The notes under the pieces were generated by a model. The model worked only from the letters and a program-made list of their open reading frames with translations. It was not told the DNA's origin and searched no databases. A program made the translations under genes and the position numbers. From assembly GCA_021414165.1 (NCBI GenBank), contig JAIOPA010000480.1:1-9112 (forward strand): DNA of 9,112 nt, read 5' to 3'. This document shows positions 1-7,033 of the stretch, piece by piece (within the stretch, counting starts at the first letter, position 1; each line of letters begins with the position of its first letter). The stretch comes from Candidatus Eiseniibacteriota bacterium (lineage in GTDB: Bacteria > Eisenbacteria > RBG-16-71-46).

Positions 1-2
1 CC

Positions 3-743
3 GGGGATGCGGTGGCGGCGGTCGTCCCGGGCACGCCGCCCCCGAACGATGTGACCGGCCCGCGCGTCACGCTGTCATTCCTCGGTGGCTCCACCAATGT
101 GCGGCCGGATGCGAGGCTGCAGATCGTGTTGTTCGATGAGAGCGGCATCATGACCACGGGGCATGCACCACAGAACTCGATCATCGTGACGGTCGATGGC
201 AACACCACGTCGCGCGTCGATGTGACGAGCACGTTCCGCTATGCCGCCGACTCGTACCAGTCGGGCACCGCCACGTTCACCTTGCCGAACCTGTCGCCCG
301 GGCCGCACTCCATCCGGGTGAGCGCCGCCGACAATCTGGCCACAGGCCTGAATGCCAGCCTGCACCGGTCCTCGGCCACGCTCGAGTTCCAGGTCGTCGA
401 TGTGCCGCCGCTCAAGATCGCCCGTACGTACCTGTTCCCGAATCCTATTCGCTCGGGAGGGAACGGGTCGGGTGGCGTGTTCGTGGTGGATGCCCCGGGC
501 GACTCGGTCAACACCCTGATCCGGGTGTACACGGTCACCGGTAAGTTGGTGCGGGAGTTACGTCAGATGGGTGGTCTGGGGCAGGTCCAGATGGTCTGGG
601 ACGGCCTCGATGCCGAGGGCGATCCGCTTGCCCAGGGCACGTATCTGTACAAGGTTCATGTCAGCGTCCGTGATGCCGATGGTAAGAGCAGCCCCCGCCA
701 GCGCGCGGCGTCGGAGGGGCGCTTCGTCATTCTGAATCCATAG
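3..743 (+). CDS. porU: PorU-like T9SS C25-family sortase, C-terminal part (5' end outside window)
   Basis: Only the last 246 residues are present; the frame is open to the left edge, so the GTG at 12 is internal. The fragment opens with GDAVAAVVPGTPPP, resembling the GDPAL-type end of the C25 (gingipain-like) catalytic domain. An Ig-like region follows, containing DESGI (about residues 41-45) and LSPGPHSIRVSAADN, the pattern seen near the end of PorU proteins. The last 100 residues form a FlgD/T9SS-type C-terminal Ig fold: FPNPIRSGG from residue 145, IRVYTVTGKLVREL, then WDGLDAEGDPLAQGTYLYKV. In Bacteroidetes, PorU is the outer-membrane-associated sortase that removes the C-terminal signal of T9SS cargo and attaches the cargo to A-LPS, and porU usually precedes porV, as here. 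The catalytic Cys and His are not visible, so a C25-family cargo protease with a similar tail remains possible. The PorU assignment rests on the tail pattern plus the neighbour. Confidence 0.75.
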   Translation, partial: GDAVAAVVPGTPPPNDVTGPRVTLSFLGGSTNVRPDARLQIVLFDESGIMTTGHAPQNSIIVTVDGNTTSRVDVTSTFRYAADSYQSGTATFTLPNLSPGPHSIRVSAADNLATGLNASLHRSSATLEFQVVDVPPLKIARTYLFPNPIRSGGNGSGGVFVVDAPGDSVNTLIRVYTVTGKLVRELRQMGGLGQVQMVWDGLDAEGDPLAQGTYLYKVHVSVRDADGKSSPRQRAASEGRFVILNP

Positions 744-836
744 TCGGGGACCGGGTCATCTGGCCCACGAGCCGGGCGGCAAGATCCTGGAACCAGCCGG
801 CAGCTTGCGGTGTAGTACCTCAGGTCCAGTATCCTG

Positions 837-853
837 CCCGGATTCGATCCGGG
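837..853 (+). promoter_or_regulatory. perfect 7-bp hairpin in the porV leader
   Basis: CCCGGAT (837-843) pairs exactly with ATCCGGG (847-853) around a TCG loop, giving a G+C-rich stem ending 11 bases before the Shine-Dalgarno core. There is no T run after it, so it is not a rho-independent terminator. It could stabilise the mRNA 5' end, mark an RNA processing site, or be the operator of a dimeric regulator; the sequence does not decide between these. Confidence 0.45.
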
Positions 854-864
854 TCCCACACATC

Positions 865-869
865 AGGAG
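865..869 (+). promoter_or_regulatory. Shine-Dalgarno site for porV
   Basis: AGGAG lies 7 bases before the ATG at 877. This fixes that ATG, which opens a typical signal peptide, as the start, rather than the upstream in-frame TTG at 805. Confidence 0.8.
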
Positions 870-876
870 CCAAACC

Positions 877-1827
877 ATGCGTCAGTTCAGCCGCCTCGTC
901 CTGGGATGCGCCCTCGGCCTTCTCCTGGCGAACTCCGCCTTCGCTCAGGGCACTGGCCGTTCGCTCGATATCCAGCCGGGTGCTCGCCAGAACGGTATGG
1001 GCGCGACCGGTGTCGCGATCGCCGATGACGCCACGGGCGTCACGTGGTGGAATCCGGCCGGTCTCGGCTTCGTGACCAAGTCCGCGGTCGACCTCACGTA
1101 CGCGCAGCTCGTGCCGGGTCTCGCGAACGACGTCAACTACAACTACCTCACGTTCGTGAAGCCCACGTCGGGCTGGGGCGCATTCGGTCTGGGGCTCGTG
1201 TTCCTGTCCTACGGCACCAGCGAGGGCACGGACCCGTTCGGCAACCCGACGGGCACGTTCACCTCGAACGAGGTGTCGCCGGCGCTCTACTACGGCACCA
1301 AGCTGCTGCCCGACCTCTCGGTCGGCGCCTCGCTCAAGTACATCCGCATCCAGCTCGCGCCGCAGTCGCAGTCGGGTGTCGGCGCCACGTTCGGCTTGGA
1401 CCTCGCGGCGCTCTATCGTATCCAGGCCGCGCGCCTGAACCTGGGCGTCAACGTGCAGAACCTGGGGCCGAGCGTCACGTTCATCAACGAGGACGAGCGC
1501 AGCCCGCTGTCGCGTAACGTCAAGTTCGGCGCGGCGTGGGAGGCGTACTCCAAGGACCAGTTCAAGGTGCTGCTCGCCGGCGACTTCGATCAGTCGCTCG
1601 TGACGGACGCCTTCTGGCAGCTGCACGGTGGTATGGAACTGCGTTATTCCGATCAGATCGCAGGCCGCGTGGGGTACTACCATGACCCGCTCGGTCAGCT
1701 CGAGGGCCTTACCTACGGCATCGGGCTTGGCTGGAAGGGCCTCGCGGTCGATTTCGGCAGCATCCCCCAGGCGAAGGGATCCGGTCTCCCGAATGTCTCG
1801 AAGCTCACGCTGGGTTACCACTTCTGA
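877..1827 (+). CDS. porV: PorV/PorQ-family outer-membrane beta-barrel protein (T9SS shuttle)
   Basis: This 316-residue protein starts at ATG 877 behind AGGAG. The first 23 residues are a signal peptide: RQFSR, the hydrophobic core LVLGCALGLLLA, then a probable cleavage after SAFA. The mature N-terminus carries the PorV/PorQ family signature of small residues followed by an asparagine-proline pair: ARQNGMGATGVAIADDAT, then WWNPAGLGF with N59. The rest alternates short aromatic- and Gly-rich strands (SYGTSEG, SPALYYGTKL, DLSVGASLKYI, LAALYRI, AGRVGYYHDP, TYGIGLGWKG) and ends LTLGYHF, a typical outer-membrane barrel terminus with final Phe. In Bacteroidetes, PorV collects cargo from the SprA translocon and delivers it to PorU; its place directly after a porU-like gene supports PorV over PorQ. 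Homology to PorQ or other FadL-like barrels cannot be excluded from sequence alone. The next gene starts 7 bases downstream. Confidence 0.85.
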   Translation: MRQFSRLVLGCALGLLLANSAFAQGTGRSLDIQPGARQNGMGATGVAIADDATGVTWWNPAGLGFVTKSAVDLTYAQLVPGLANDVNYNYLTFVKPTSGWGAFGLGLVFLSYGTSEGTDPFGNPTGTFTSNEVSPALYYGTKLLPDLSVGASLKYIRIQLAPQSQSGVGATFGLDLAALYRIQAARLNLGVNVQNLGPSVTFINEDERSPLSRNVKFGAAWEAYSKDQFKVLLAGDFDQSLVTDAFWQLHGGMELRYSDQIAGRVGYYHDPLGQLEGLTYGIGLGWKGLAVDFGSIPQAKGSGLPNVSKLTLGYHF

Positions 1828-1834
1828 CGCGCAC

Positions 1835-4800
1835 GTGAACTCGCGCCGTCTCCTCGCAGCACTTCTCACCGTCGTCGCGCTGTCGGCCGCACCGGCTCCC
1901 AAGGCCCGTGCGGCCGACGCGCGTTCGCTCACGGTGAAGCCGGTCGCTCCGGCCGAGATGATCCTGCGCCAACAGCGCAAGGGACTCACACCGCATGCCG
2001 TCGCGTTGAGCGCGATCGAGCGTGAGGTGCTCGGCAAGCGTCTCGAGCGTCAGCGGCTGTCTCGCGCCTTCGAGGCCGAGATGCACGCCAAGGCGTTCCG
2101 CGTGGGCGCGGGTATCGATGCGAACCGCCGGCCGGGTTGGGTCTCGCCGCAGGCGCGCGCCGCCAAGTCGGGCTTCGGCGCGTTCGGCACGCAGGCGCTG
2201 CCGCAGGACACCGTGCGCGTGGCATTCATCCGCATCGACTTCCTCGAGGATCGCGGCGGCTCGGCGTCCAGTGGTACGGGCCGCTTCAACCTCGATCCGT
2301 CGGACACGCTCGCGAACCCGGTCGACCGTCCGCCGCACAACCGCACGTTCTACCGTAAGCACGGTGAGGCGCTGTCGAACTACTTCGACGTGCAGACCTA
2401 TGGCCGTACGCGCATCGAGGTCGACGTCTGGCCGGCCGAGGAGGACTCGGCGTACCACCTGCAGGACATGGCCGACCTGGGCCCGTGGCGCTTCGGCAAC
2501 AGCATCTTCCGTGCGGCCGTCGACATGATGCGGCTGTGTTTCTTCGCGGCGGACTCGCAGTCGATCGCCAAGAGCAACCGCATCCCGTGGGACAAGTACG
2601 ACCGCTTCATGATCATCCACGCGGGCAGCGATCTGCAGAGCGACCTGCGCGGGGACTCCAAAGAGGACATCCCGTCGTTCACGATGTTCGTGGATGACAC
2701 CGACCGGGTGATCTTCCCGGACAGCACCACGCGTCCCATCGATCGCGTGGCGTTCATCCCCGAGACGATCAATCAGGACGATGCCTACGGCGCGATCAAC
2801 GGCGTCGTGGCACACGAGAACGGGCACAACTTCTTCGGCTTCGGCGACGTGTACGACATCCAGACCGCGCTCCCCACGGTGGGCTACTGGTCGCTCATGG
2901 ACAGCGGCAACCTGGTCGGCGCGCGGCTGTTGTCGAGTACGGGCGAGATCTTCGTGGTCGGACTGCTGCCGCCCAGTATCGATCCGTTCCAGCGCGACTT
3001 CGCCTCGCTCAGCACGGCCTCACTGCTCAACTTCCGCGAGCCGGGTGCGGCCGACACGGCGGCGTTCGCGCTGCACGGCAGCCAGCGCACGAACGATTTC
3101 GTGAAGCTGCGGCTGTCGACCGACGAGTACCTGATCCTCGAGAACCGCTACCTGTCGCCGGCCGCCGCGGTGCGGCTGCTGCAGGACGACACCACGCGGG
3201 TCGTGCTCGGGCCGCGTGAGCCGGATCGCTTCGAGTGGGACGCGCTGCTGCCGGGTTCCGGCGTGCTGGCGTGGCACATCGACGAGAGCGTGATCCCGTT
3301 CACCACATCGTTGCGCGTGAACCCCGACTTCGGCTTCAACACGAACCATCGCCGTCTCGGCCTGCAGATGCTCGAGGCCGATGGTCTCGATGACCTGGGC
3401 GATGTGGGCTCACCGTTCCTGCTGGGCAGCGAGCTCGATCCGTTCCAGGCCTCGGTCATGCCGACGCTCACCGACGACACGTCGCCGAGCGTGCGCCCCA
3501 ATCAGGGCACGCGGCCTCACCTGCGCATCGACTTCCTGGATGACGCGAGCGACACCATGCACGTGCGCGTGACGCGCCAGTGGCAGCCGCAGGGTTGGCC
3601 GGTGGTGGCGAACTTCCCGCCGGGCGGACCGCGCCTGCTCACGATCGACGTCGATGGCGACGGCAAGAAGGACGTGGTGTGGGCGGGGGGCGACACGATC
3701 ACCACCGACACCAGCCTGCAGGGCCTCTCGGTCGCGCGCGACAGCGCGGCGATCTTCGCGGTGCGCTTCGATGGCCGTGGCCTGAATGGCGCCGATTCGT
3801 TGGATTACGCGCATCTCGATCGCCGGCCGTTGGGTGAGGTCGCGGCGTTCGCGGCCAACCCGAACGCGCCCACGAGCCCTGCGCTCGTGGTGGCCACCAC
3901 GCAGCGCTACGGCGCGAGCGACGTGATTGGTGGCCGCGTGTGGGCGTTCACCTCGAACGGTGCGCCGTTCGCGAACTTCCCGGTCACGCTGCCGTCGCCG
4001 GCCACCACGCCGCCGATCGTGGCGCACGACCTCAACAACACGGCCTTGATCCTGGTGGGTTGTGAAGACGGCCGCATCCGTGGGCTCGATGTGACGGGCC
4101 AGTTGGTCGTGACCAGCACGACCGCACTCTCGGGCCCGGTCTCGGGCCGGCTCGCGTATGCCGAACTGCCGCCGGTCGCCGTGGCCGGCGTGCCCACGCC
4201 GGCTGCGTTCCGTGGCTACCTGGCCGCCGCCGACACGAACGGTCAGGTCACCGTGCTCGCCATGCCGACGCTGGCGCCGATCACGGGTTGGCCGCGCACG
4301 GTGGGCTCGAACGGTTTCGCACCGGACTTCCTGTTCATGCGCACCGGTGGGGTGGGCAGCAACGCCGACGCCGACTGCGGCAGCACGCCGAGCGTGTTCG
4401 TGCACATGCACGATCGGGTTTGGGGCTTCTGCGCCAGCACGGCCGCGCCGCTCGAGGGCTGGGGCACGCCGTTGGGCGACACGCTCGCCGCCGGTCTCGC
4501 TGCGGGGGACCCCGATGGCGATGGCTTCCCCGAGATCGTGGCGCTCACGCAGCGCTCCAAGCTCGTGTTCTTGAATCGCACCGGCCGCCCTGCGCCCGGT
4601 TGGCCGCGCGCTGCGAGCGCCGATGAGTTCCGTTCGAGCACGCCGCCCGTGGTGGTGGACGTGACGCAGGATGGCCGCCCCGAGATGGTCGCGCTCACCG
4701 CGAGTGGTGTGTTGTCGGCGCTCGATGGCAATGGCCGCCAGCCCACGGGTTGGCCGCTCGCCACGGGTGCCGGCGCTGCGGGCAGCCTGGTGGCCACCGA

Positions 4801-5263
4801 CCTCGAGGGCGATGGCACGCTCGAGTTGGTGGGACCGGACCGCTTCGGCCGTCTGTACGCGTACACCGTGGGCACGCTCGCCTCGGGCCCTGCGGCTCCG
4901 TGGCTGCAGTTGGGCGCGGACGCGGGCCGTACCTGCTATCTGGCGCCGCTCAACACCAGCACGCCGCTCGCACCGAGCGCGGGACCGCTGGTGGCGGGCT
5001 CGCTCAAGGCGTACCCGAATCCCGCACGGCAGAAGCCGGTGCAGTTCGCGTATCAGCTCACCGAGGATGCCTCGGTCGAGGTGCGCATCCTGGATGCGTC
5101 GGGCCATGAAGTGACGCGATGGACGCGTCAGGGCCGCCGCGCCGATAACCTGGACCGCTGGGATCCGACGGGTGTGCCCGCGGGACTCTATGTGGCGCAT
5201 CTGCGCTTCTCGGGCCCGGGTGGCGCGCGCACCGAGACGGTGCCGCTGGGGATCATCCGATGA
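1835..5263 (+). CDS. secreted M6-like zinc metalloprotease with beta-propeller and T9SS C-terminal sorting domain
   Basis: GTG 1835 gives 1142 residues and opens a signal peptide (NSRRLLAALLTVVALSAAPAPKARA). No Shine-Dalgarno is visible, so translation is probably coupled to porV, which ends 7 bases upstream. After a charged propeptide-like region (about 27-115) comes a peptidase domain with HENGHNFFGFGDVYD from H327 (H327/E328/H331), a Met-turn-like WSLMDSGN with M355, EYLILENR from 431 and PGSGVLAWHIDE from 473. The latter motifs are typical of M6 (immune inhibitor A-like) peptidases. Residues about 587-1050 form a propeller-like repeat region with GWP or GWG at 587, 818, 875, 922 and 972, and Ca-binding-like D-rich loops at D605 (DVDGDGKKD), D892 (DPDGDGFPE), D942 and D989. 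The C-terminus, from YPNPARQKP at 1060 to GIIR, matches a T9SS type A sorting domain. It is therefore likely exported through the Sec and T9SS routes and processed by PorU. Its substrate is unknown. Confidence 0.87.
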   Translation: MNSRRLLAALLTVVALSAAPAPKARAADARSLTVKPVAPAEMILRQQRKGLTPHAVALSAIEREVLGKRLERQRLSRAFEAEMHAKAFRVGAGIDANRRPGWVSPQARAAKSGFGAFGTQALPQDTVRVAFIRIDFLEDRGGSASSGTGRFNLDPSDTLANPVDRPPHNRTFYRKHGEALSNYFDVQTYGRTRIEVDVWPAEEDSAYHLQDMADLGPWRFGNSIFRAAVDMMRLCFFAADSQSIAKSNRIPWDKYDRFMIIHAGSDLQSDLRGDSKEDIPSFTMFVDDTDRVIFPDSTTRPIDRVAFIPETINQDDAYGAINGVVAHENGHNFFGFGDVYDIQTALPTVGYWSLMDSGNLVGARLLSSTGEIFVVGLLPPSIDPFQRDFASLSTASLLNFREPGAADTAAFALHGSQRTNDFVKLRLSTDEYLILENRYLSPAAAVRLLQDDTTRVVLGPREPDRFEWDALLPGSGVLAWHIDESVIPFTTSLRVNPDFGFNTNHRRLGLQMLEADGLDDLGDVGSPFLLGSELDPFQASVMPTLTDDTSPSVRPNQGTRPHLRIDFLDDASDTMHVRVTRQWQPQGWPVVANFPPGGPRLLTIDVDGDGKKDVVWAGGDTITTDTSLQGLSVARDSAAIFAVRFDGRGLNGADSLDYAHLDRRPLGEVAAFAANPNAPTSPALVVATTQRYGASDVIGGRVWAFTSNGAPFANFPVTLPSPATTPPIVAHDLNNTALILVGCEDGRIRGLDVTGQLVVTSTTALSGPVSGRLAYAELPPVAVAGVPTPAAFRGYLAAADTNGQVTVLAMPTLAPITGWPRTVGSNGFAPDFLFMRTGGVGSNADADCGSTPSVFVHMHDRVWGFCASTAAPLEGWGTPLGDTLAAGLAAGDPDGDGFPEIVALTQRSKLVFLNRTGRPAPGWPRAASADEFRSSTPPVVVDVTQDGRPEMVALTASGVLSALDGNGRQPTGWPLATGAGAAGSLVATDLEGDGTLELVGPDRFGRLYAYTVGTLASGPAAPWLQLGADAGRTCYLAPLNTSTPLAPSAGPLVAGSLKAYPNPARQKPVQFAYQLTEDASVEVRILDASGHEVTRWTRQGRRADNLDRWDPTGVPAGLYVAHLRFSGPGGARTETVPLGIIR

Positions 5264-6108
5264 TCCGCCGCGTCGGATTCGCTGCACTCCTGTTGCTGTG
5301 CGCCGTGAGCGCGCAGGCCGCAGTGCCGGGCGAGGGCTTCCTGATCACCGAGGATGCGTCCTGGTCGCGCCCGGCTGCAGGCGTGGGCACCGCGCTGGCC
5401 TCGGATCTGGCGCCACGCGTGGCGCATGGCGCTGCCGACGTGCCGGCCGATTGGCTCGCGCAGCGTGCGATCGACCGGGAGTGGGGCGCGTCCGAGGATT
5501 CGCTCTACCGCACGCTCGATGTGAAGGGCTGGAAGTCCGAAGGTCTGGCACTCGCGCTCTCGGGCGTGTTGCCGGGCGCCGGTGAGTTCTATGTGGGCGA
5601 GGGCAGCGCGTGGATGTTCCTGGCGATCGAGGCGGCGAGCTGGTTCGGCCGCACCTCGACGCGCAAGAAGGCCGATGACCTGCGCGCACAGGCCGCTGCG
5701 TTCGTGGGCGATCCCACCGACACGTCGTCCACGTGGTCGTTCTCGCGCTACGAGTTGCAGGCCGGCGGGAACGCCGCGCAACTCGAGGCGCTGTGGGCGG
5801 GGGATCGCGAGGCGTACTACCAGGCACTCGCGACCGATCCCACCTATCGCGCGGGCTTCAAGGGTGGCGATCCCGGCATCACCTACGAGTCCTACAAGGG
5901 ACTTCGTGACGATTCACAGGACCGCCGCCGCCAGTCGCGCTACTACGAGATCGCGCTGTGGGCGAATCACGCGCTGTCCGCATTCGATGCGCTTCGTGCC
6001 GCGCGTTTCCACAACCTGCCGCTCCGGCGCAACATCGACCTGCAGCTCGGCGCCAAGATGCGCCGCGGCGACCCGACGCTCCGCGCCGCGGTCGTGAGGA
6101 GGTTCTAG
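5260..6108 (+). CDS. exported DUF5683-like protein of unknown function (paralogue 1)
   Basis: The ATG overlaps the stop of the protease gene in an ATGA arrangement, with a weak GGGGA at 5248-5252. The 282-residue product begins with a signal peptide (IRRVGFAALLLLCAVSAQA, cleavage about residue 20). The middle has a hydrophobic stretch, LALALSGVLPGAGEFYVG (about 96-113), followed by AWMFLAIEAASWFG, then a charged helical part with many Arg, Asp and Tyr. A second hydrophobic helix follows (YEIALWANHALSAFDALRAA), and then a possible amphipathic end strand finishing VVRRF. The PGxGxxYxG pattern before a helix recalls DUF5683-type proteins (SxxxPGxGQxY), although the usual Gln is Glu here. The next gene encodes a diverged copy. 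It probably lives in the periplasm or at a membrane. Its function is not known; co-expression with T9SS genes suggests an envelope role. Confidence 0.8.
   Translation: MIRRVGFAALLLLCAVSAQAAVPGEGFLITEDASWSRPAAGVGTALASDLAPRVAHGAADVPADWLAQRAIDREWGASEDSLYRTLDVKGWKSEGLALALSGVLPGAGEFYVGEGSAWMFLAIEAASWFGRTSTRKKADDLRAQAAAFVGDPTDTSSTWSFSRYELQAGGNAAQLEALWAGDREAYYQALATDPTYRAGFKGGDPGITYESYKGLRDDSQDRRRQSRYYEIALWANHALSAFDALRAARFHNLPLRRNIDLQLGAKMRRGDPTLRAAVVRRF
6096..6102 (+). promoter_or_regulatory. Shine-Dalgarno site choosing the GTG start at 6111
   Basis: GAGGAGG lies inside the 3' end of the preceding gene, 8 bases before GTG 6111 and 14 bases before ATG 6117. The spacing favours the GTG, which encodes just two more residues. 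Confidence 0.65.
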
Positions 6109-6110
6109 TC

Positions 6111-7031
6111 GTGGCCATGCCGCTCATCGCCGTCCTCGCGCTCGGCTCGACGCTCTCGTTCTCGCCGCCCGCCACTGCCACGGCCACCGGTTTCACGGTC
6201 GACGCACCGTTCGCGGCACTCGCGCCGGTCAGCAACGCCGAGCCGCTGGCCTACGCGAGCGCGCCCGGGCACAGCCTGATCTCGCCGCTCACACTGGCCT
6301 CGGGTTCGATCACGGGCTTCGGCGACTCGCCCAAGCCCAAGAAGGAGAAGGCCGGCCGGAAGCCCAAGAAGGTGAAGCCGCCTGTGACGAACGAGGGGCT
6401 GGGGCCCGAGCGCGCGCGCATCCTGCTGCGCTCGCTCACCGTTCCGGGCTGGGGCCAGGCGACGCTCGGCCACAAGGGCAGTGCGCGCGTGTTCATGCTG
6501 GCCGAGGCCGGCGTGTGGGGCGCGTTCACGGCATTCAAGATCCAGCAGGTGCAGCGCACCGACAGCTACCTGCGCACCGCGCGGTTGTTCGCGGGCATCG
6601 ACCTCGATGGCCGCGACGACGAGTTCCGCCGCATCGTGGGCGCGTTCGCGAGCAACGACGAGTACAACCTGCTCGTCGTCACGCGCGACGCTGCGAATCT
6701 GTACCTGAGCGACCCCGCGAATCCGGACCTCGACGGCTACCGGCGCTACATCGCCGAGCACTCCATCGGGGGCTCGCTGGCGTGGACGTGGACCGACGAG
6801 GAGTCGTTCCGCCGCTACAGTGGCCAGCGCAAGTTCGCGCAGAAGGCCGGGCTGCGCGCGAATGCCGCGCTCGGCTTCGCGATCGCGAACCGTCTCGTGA
6901 GTGCGCTGCATGCGGCACGGCAGGCCGGCCATGATGCCGCGGCCACGCAACCGCAGGGTTGGCGGCTCGAGTTGGCGCCCGGCTTCGACGACGCCGGCCA
7001 GGTCCGCGCGGCGCTCACCACGAGCTTCTGA
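6111..7031 (+). CDS. exported DUF5683-like protein of unknown function (paralogue 2)
   Basis: This 306-residue protein starts at GTG 6111, two bases after the previous stop and 8 bases behind GAGGAGG. ATG 6117 is the alternative. The N-terminus (AMPLIAVLALGSTLSFS, then PPATATA) looks like an export signal but lacks the usual basic residues, so its topology is uncertain. A spacer follows, then a Lys/Pro-rich stretch (PKPKKEKAGRKPKKVKPP, about 74-91). The domain shared with the previous gene comes next: ILLRSLTVPGWGQATLG (PGWGQ at 112-116), ARVFMLAEAGVWGAFTA, a charged middle, the C-terminal helix LGFAIANRLVSALHAARQA, and a last strand ending LTTSF. SLTxPGWGQ is the characteristic DUF5683-type motif and is better kept here than in its neighbour. 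The two genes are evidently an old tandem duplication. No enzymatic motif was recognised. Confidence 0.8.
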   Translation: MAMPLIAVLALGSTLSFSPPATATATGFTVDAPFAALAPVSNAEPLAYASAPGHSLISPLTLASGSITGFGDSPKPKKEKAGRKPKKVKPPVTNEGLGPERARILLRSLTVPGWGQATLGHKGSARVFMLAEAGVWGAFTAFKIQQVQRTDSYLRTARLFAGIDLDGRDDEFRRIVGAFASNDEYNLLVVTRDAANLYLSDPANPDLDGYRRYIAEHSIGGSLAWTWTDEESFRRYSGQRKFAQKAGLRANAALGFAIANRLVSALHAARQAGHDAAATQPQGWRLELAPGFDDAGQVRAALTTSF

Positions 7032-7033
7032 GC

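Larger units (their letters stand above)
744..876 (+). other. intergenic gap between porU-like and porV-like genes
   Basis: This is the only intergenic space above a few bases. Just after the porU stop there is a weak 5-bp hairpin (753-757 with 762-766, one G-T pair) without a T tract, so it is not a convincing terminator. A poor sigma70-like pair, TTGCGG (805-810) and TATCCT (830-835), has a 19-base spacer and would place a transcript start shortly before the leader hairpin at 837-853. The promoter is a guess. The gap could equally be an internal leader within one porU-porV transcript. No small open frame with a ribosome binding site was seen here. Confidence 0.4.

Noticed and set aside
744..790. 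Terminator after the porU-like gene
   Set aside because: Only a 5-bp stem with a G-T pair and no T tract; no support for rho-independent termination.
837..860. tRNA T-arm-like sequence (GATTCGATCC flanked by CCCG and GGG)
   Set aside because: No acceptor, D-arm or anticodon arm can be built upstream and the loop is off by one from TTCRANY; it is simply a palindrome.
805..876. Upstream TTG start for the porV frame
   Set aside because: It would place 24 residues before the signal peptide and run through the leader hairpin; ATG 877 has a well-spaced AGGAG and begins the signal peptide.
1628..1834. ATG 1628 as the start of the protease gene
   Set aside because: It would overlap porV by 200 bases in another frame and bury the signal peptide; GTG 1835 directly precedes the basic and hydrophobic export signal.
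820..2037. 405-codon frame on the - strand opposite porV
   Set aside because: Low-complexity Arg/Glu/Ala product that spans two real genes and their junction; a shadow frame.
3410..5287. Long open frame (625 codons) on the - strand
   Set aside because: It lies entirely opposite the protease gene, and its product is Arg/His/Ala-rich with no recognisable domain or signal. It is the expected stop-free shadow of high-GC coding DNA.
5582..6097. 171-codon + strand frame inside the first DUF5683-like gene
   Set aside because: Arg/Ser/Thr-rich out-of-frame translation with no start context; a shadow of the real gene.
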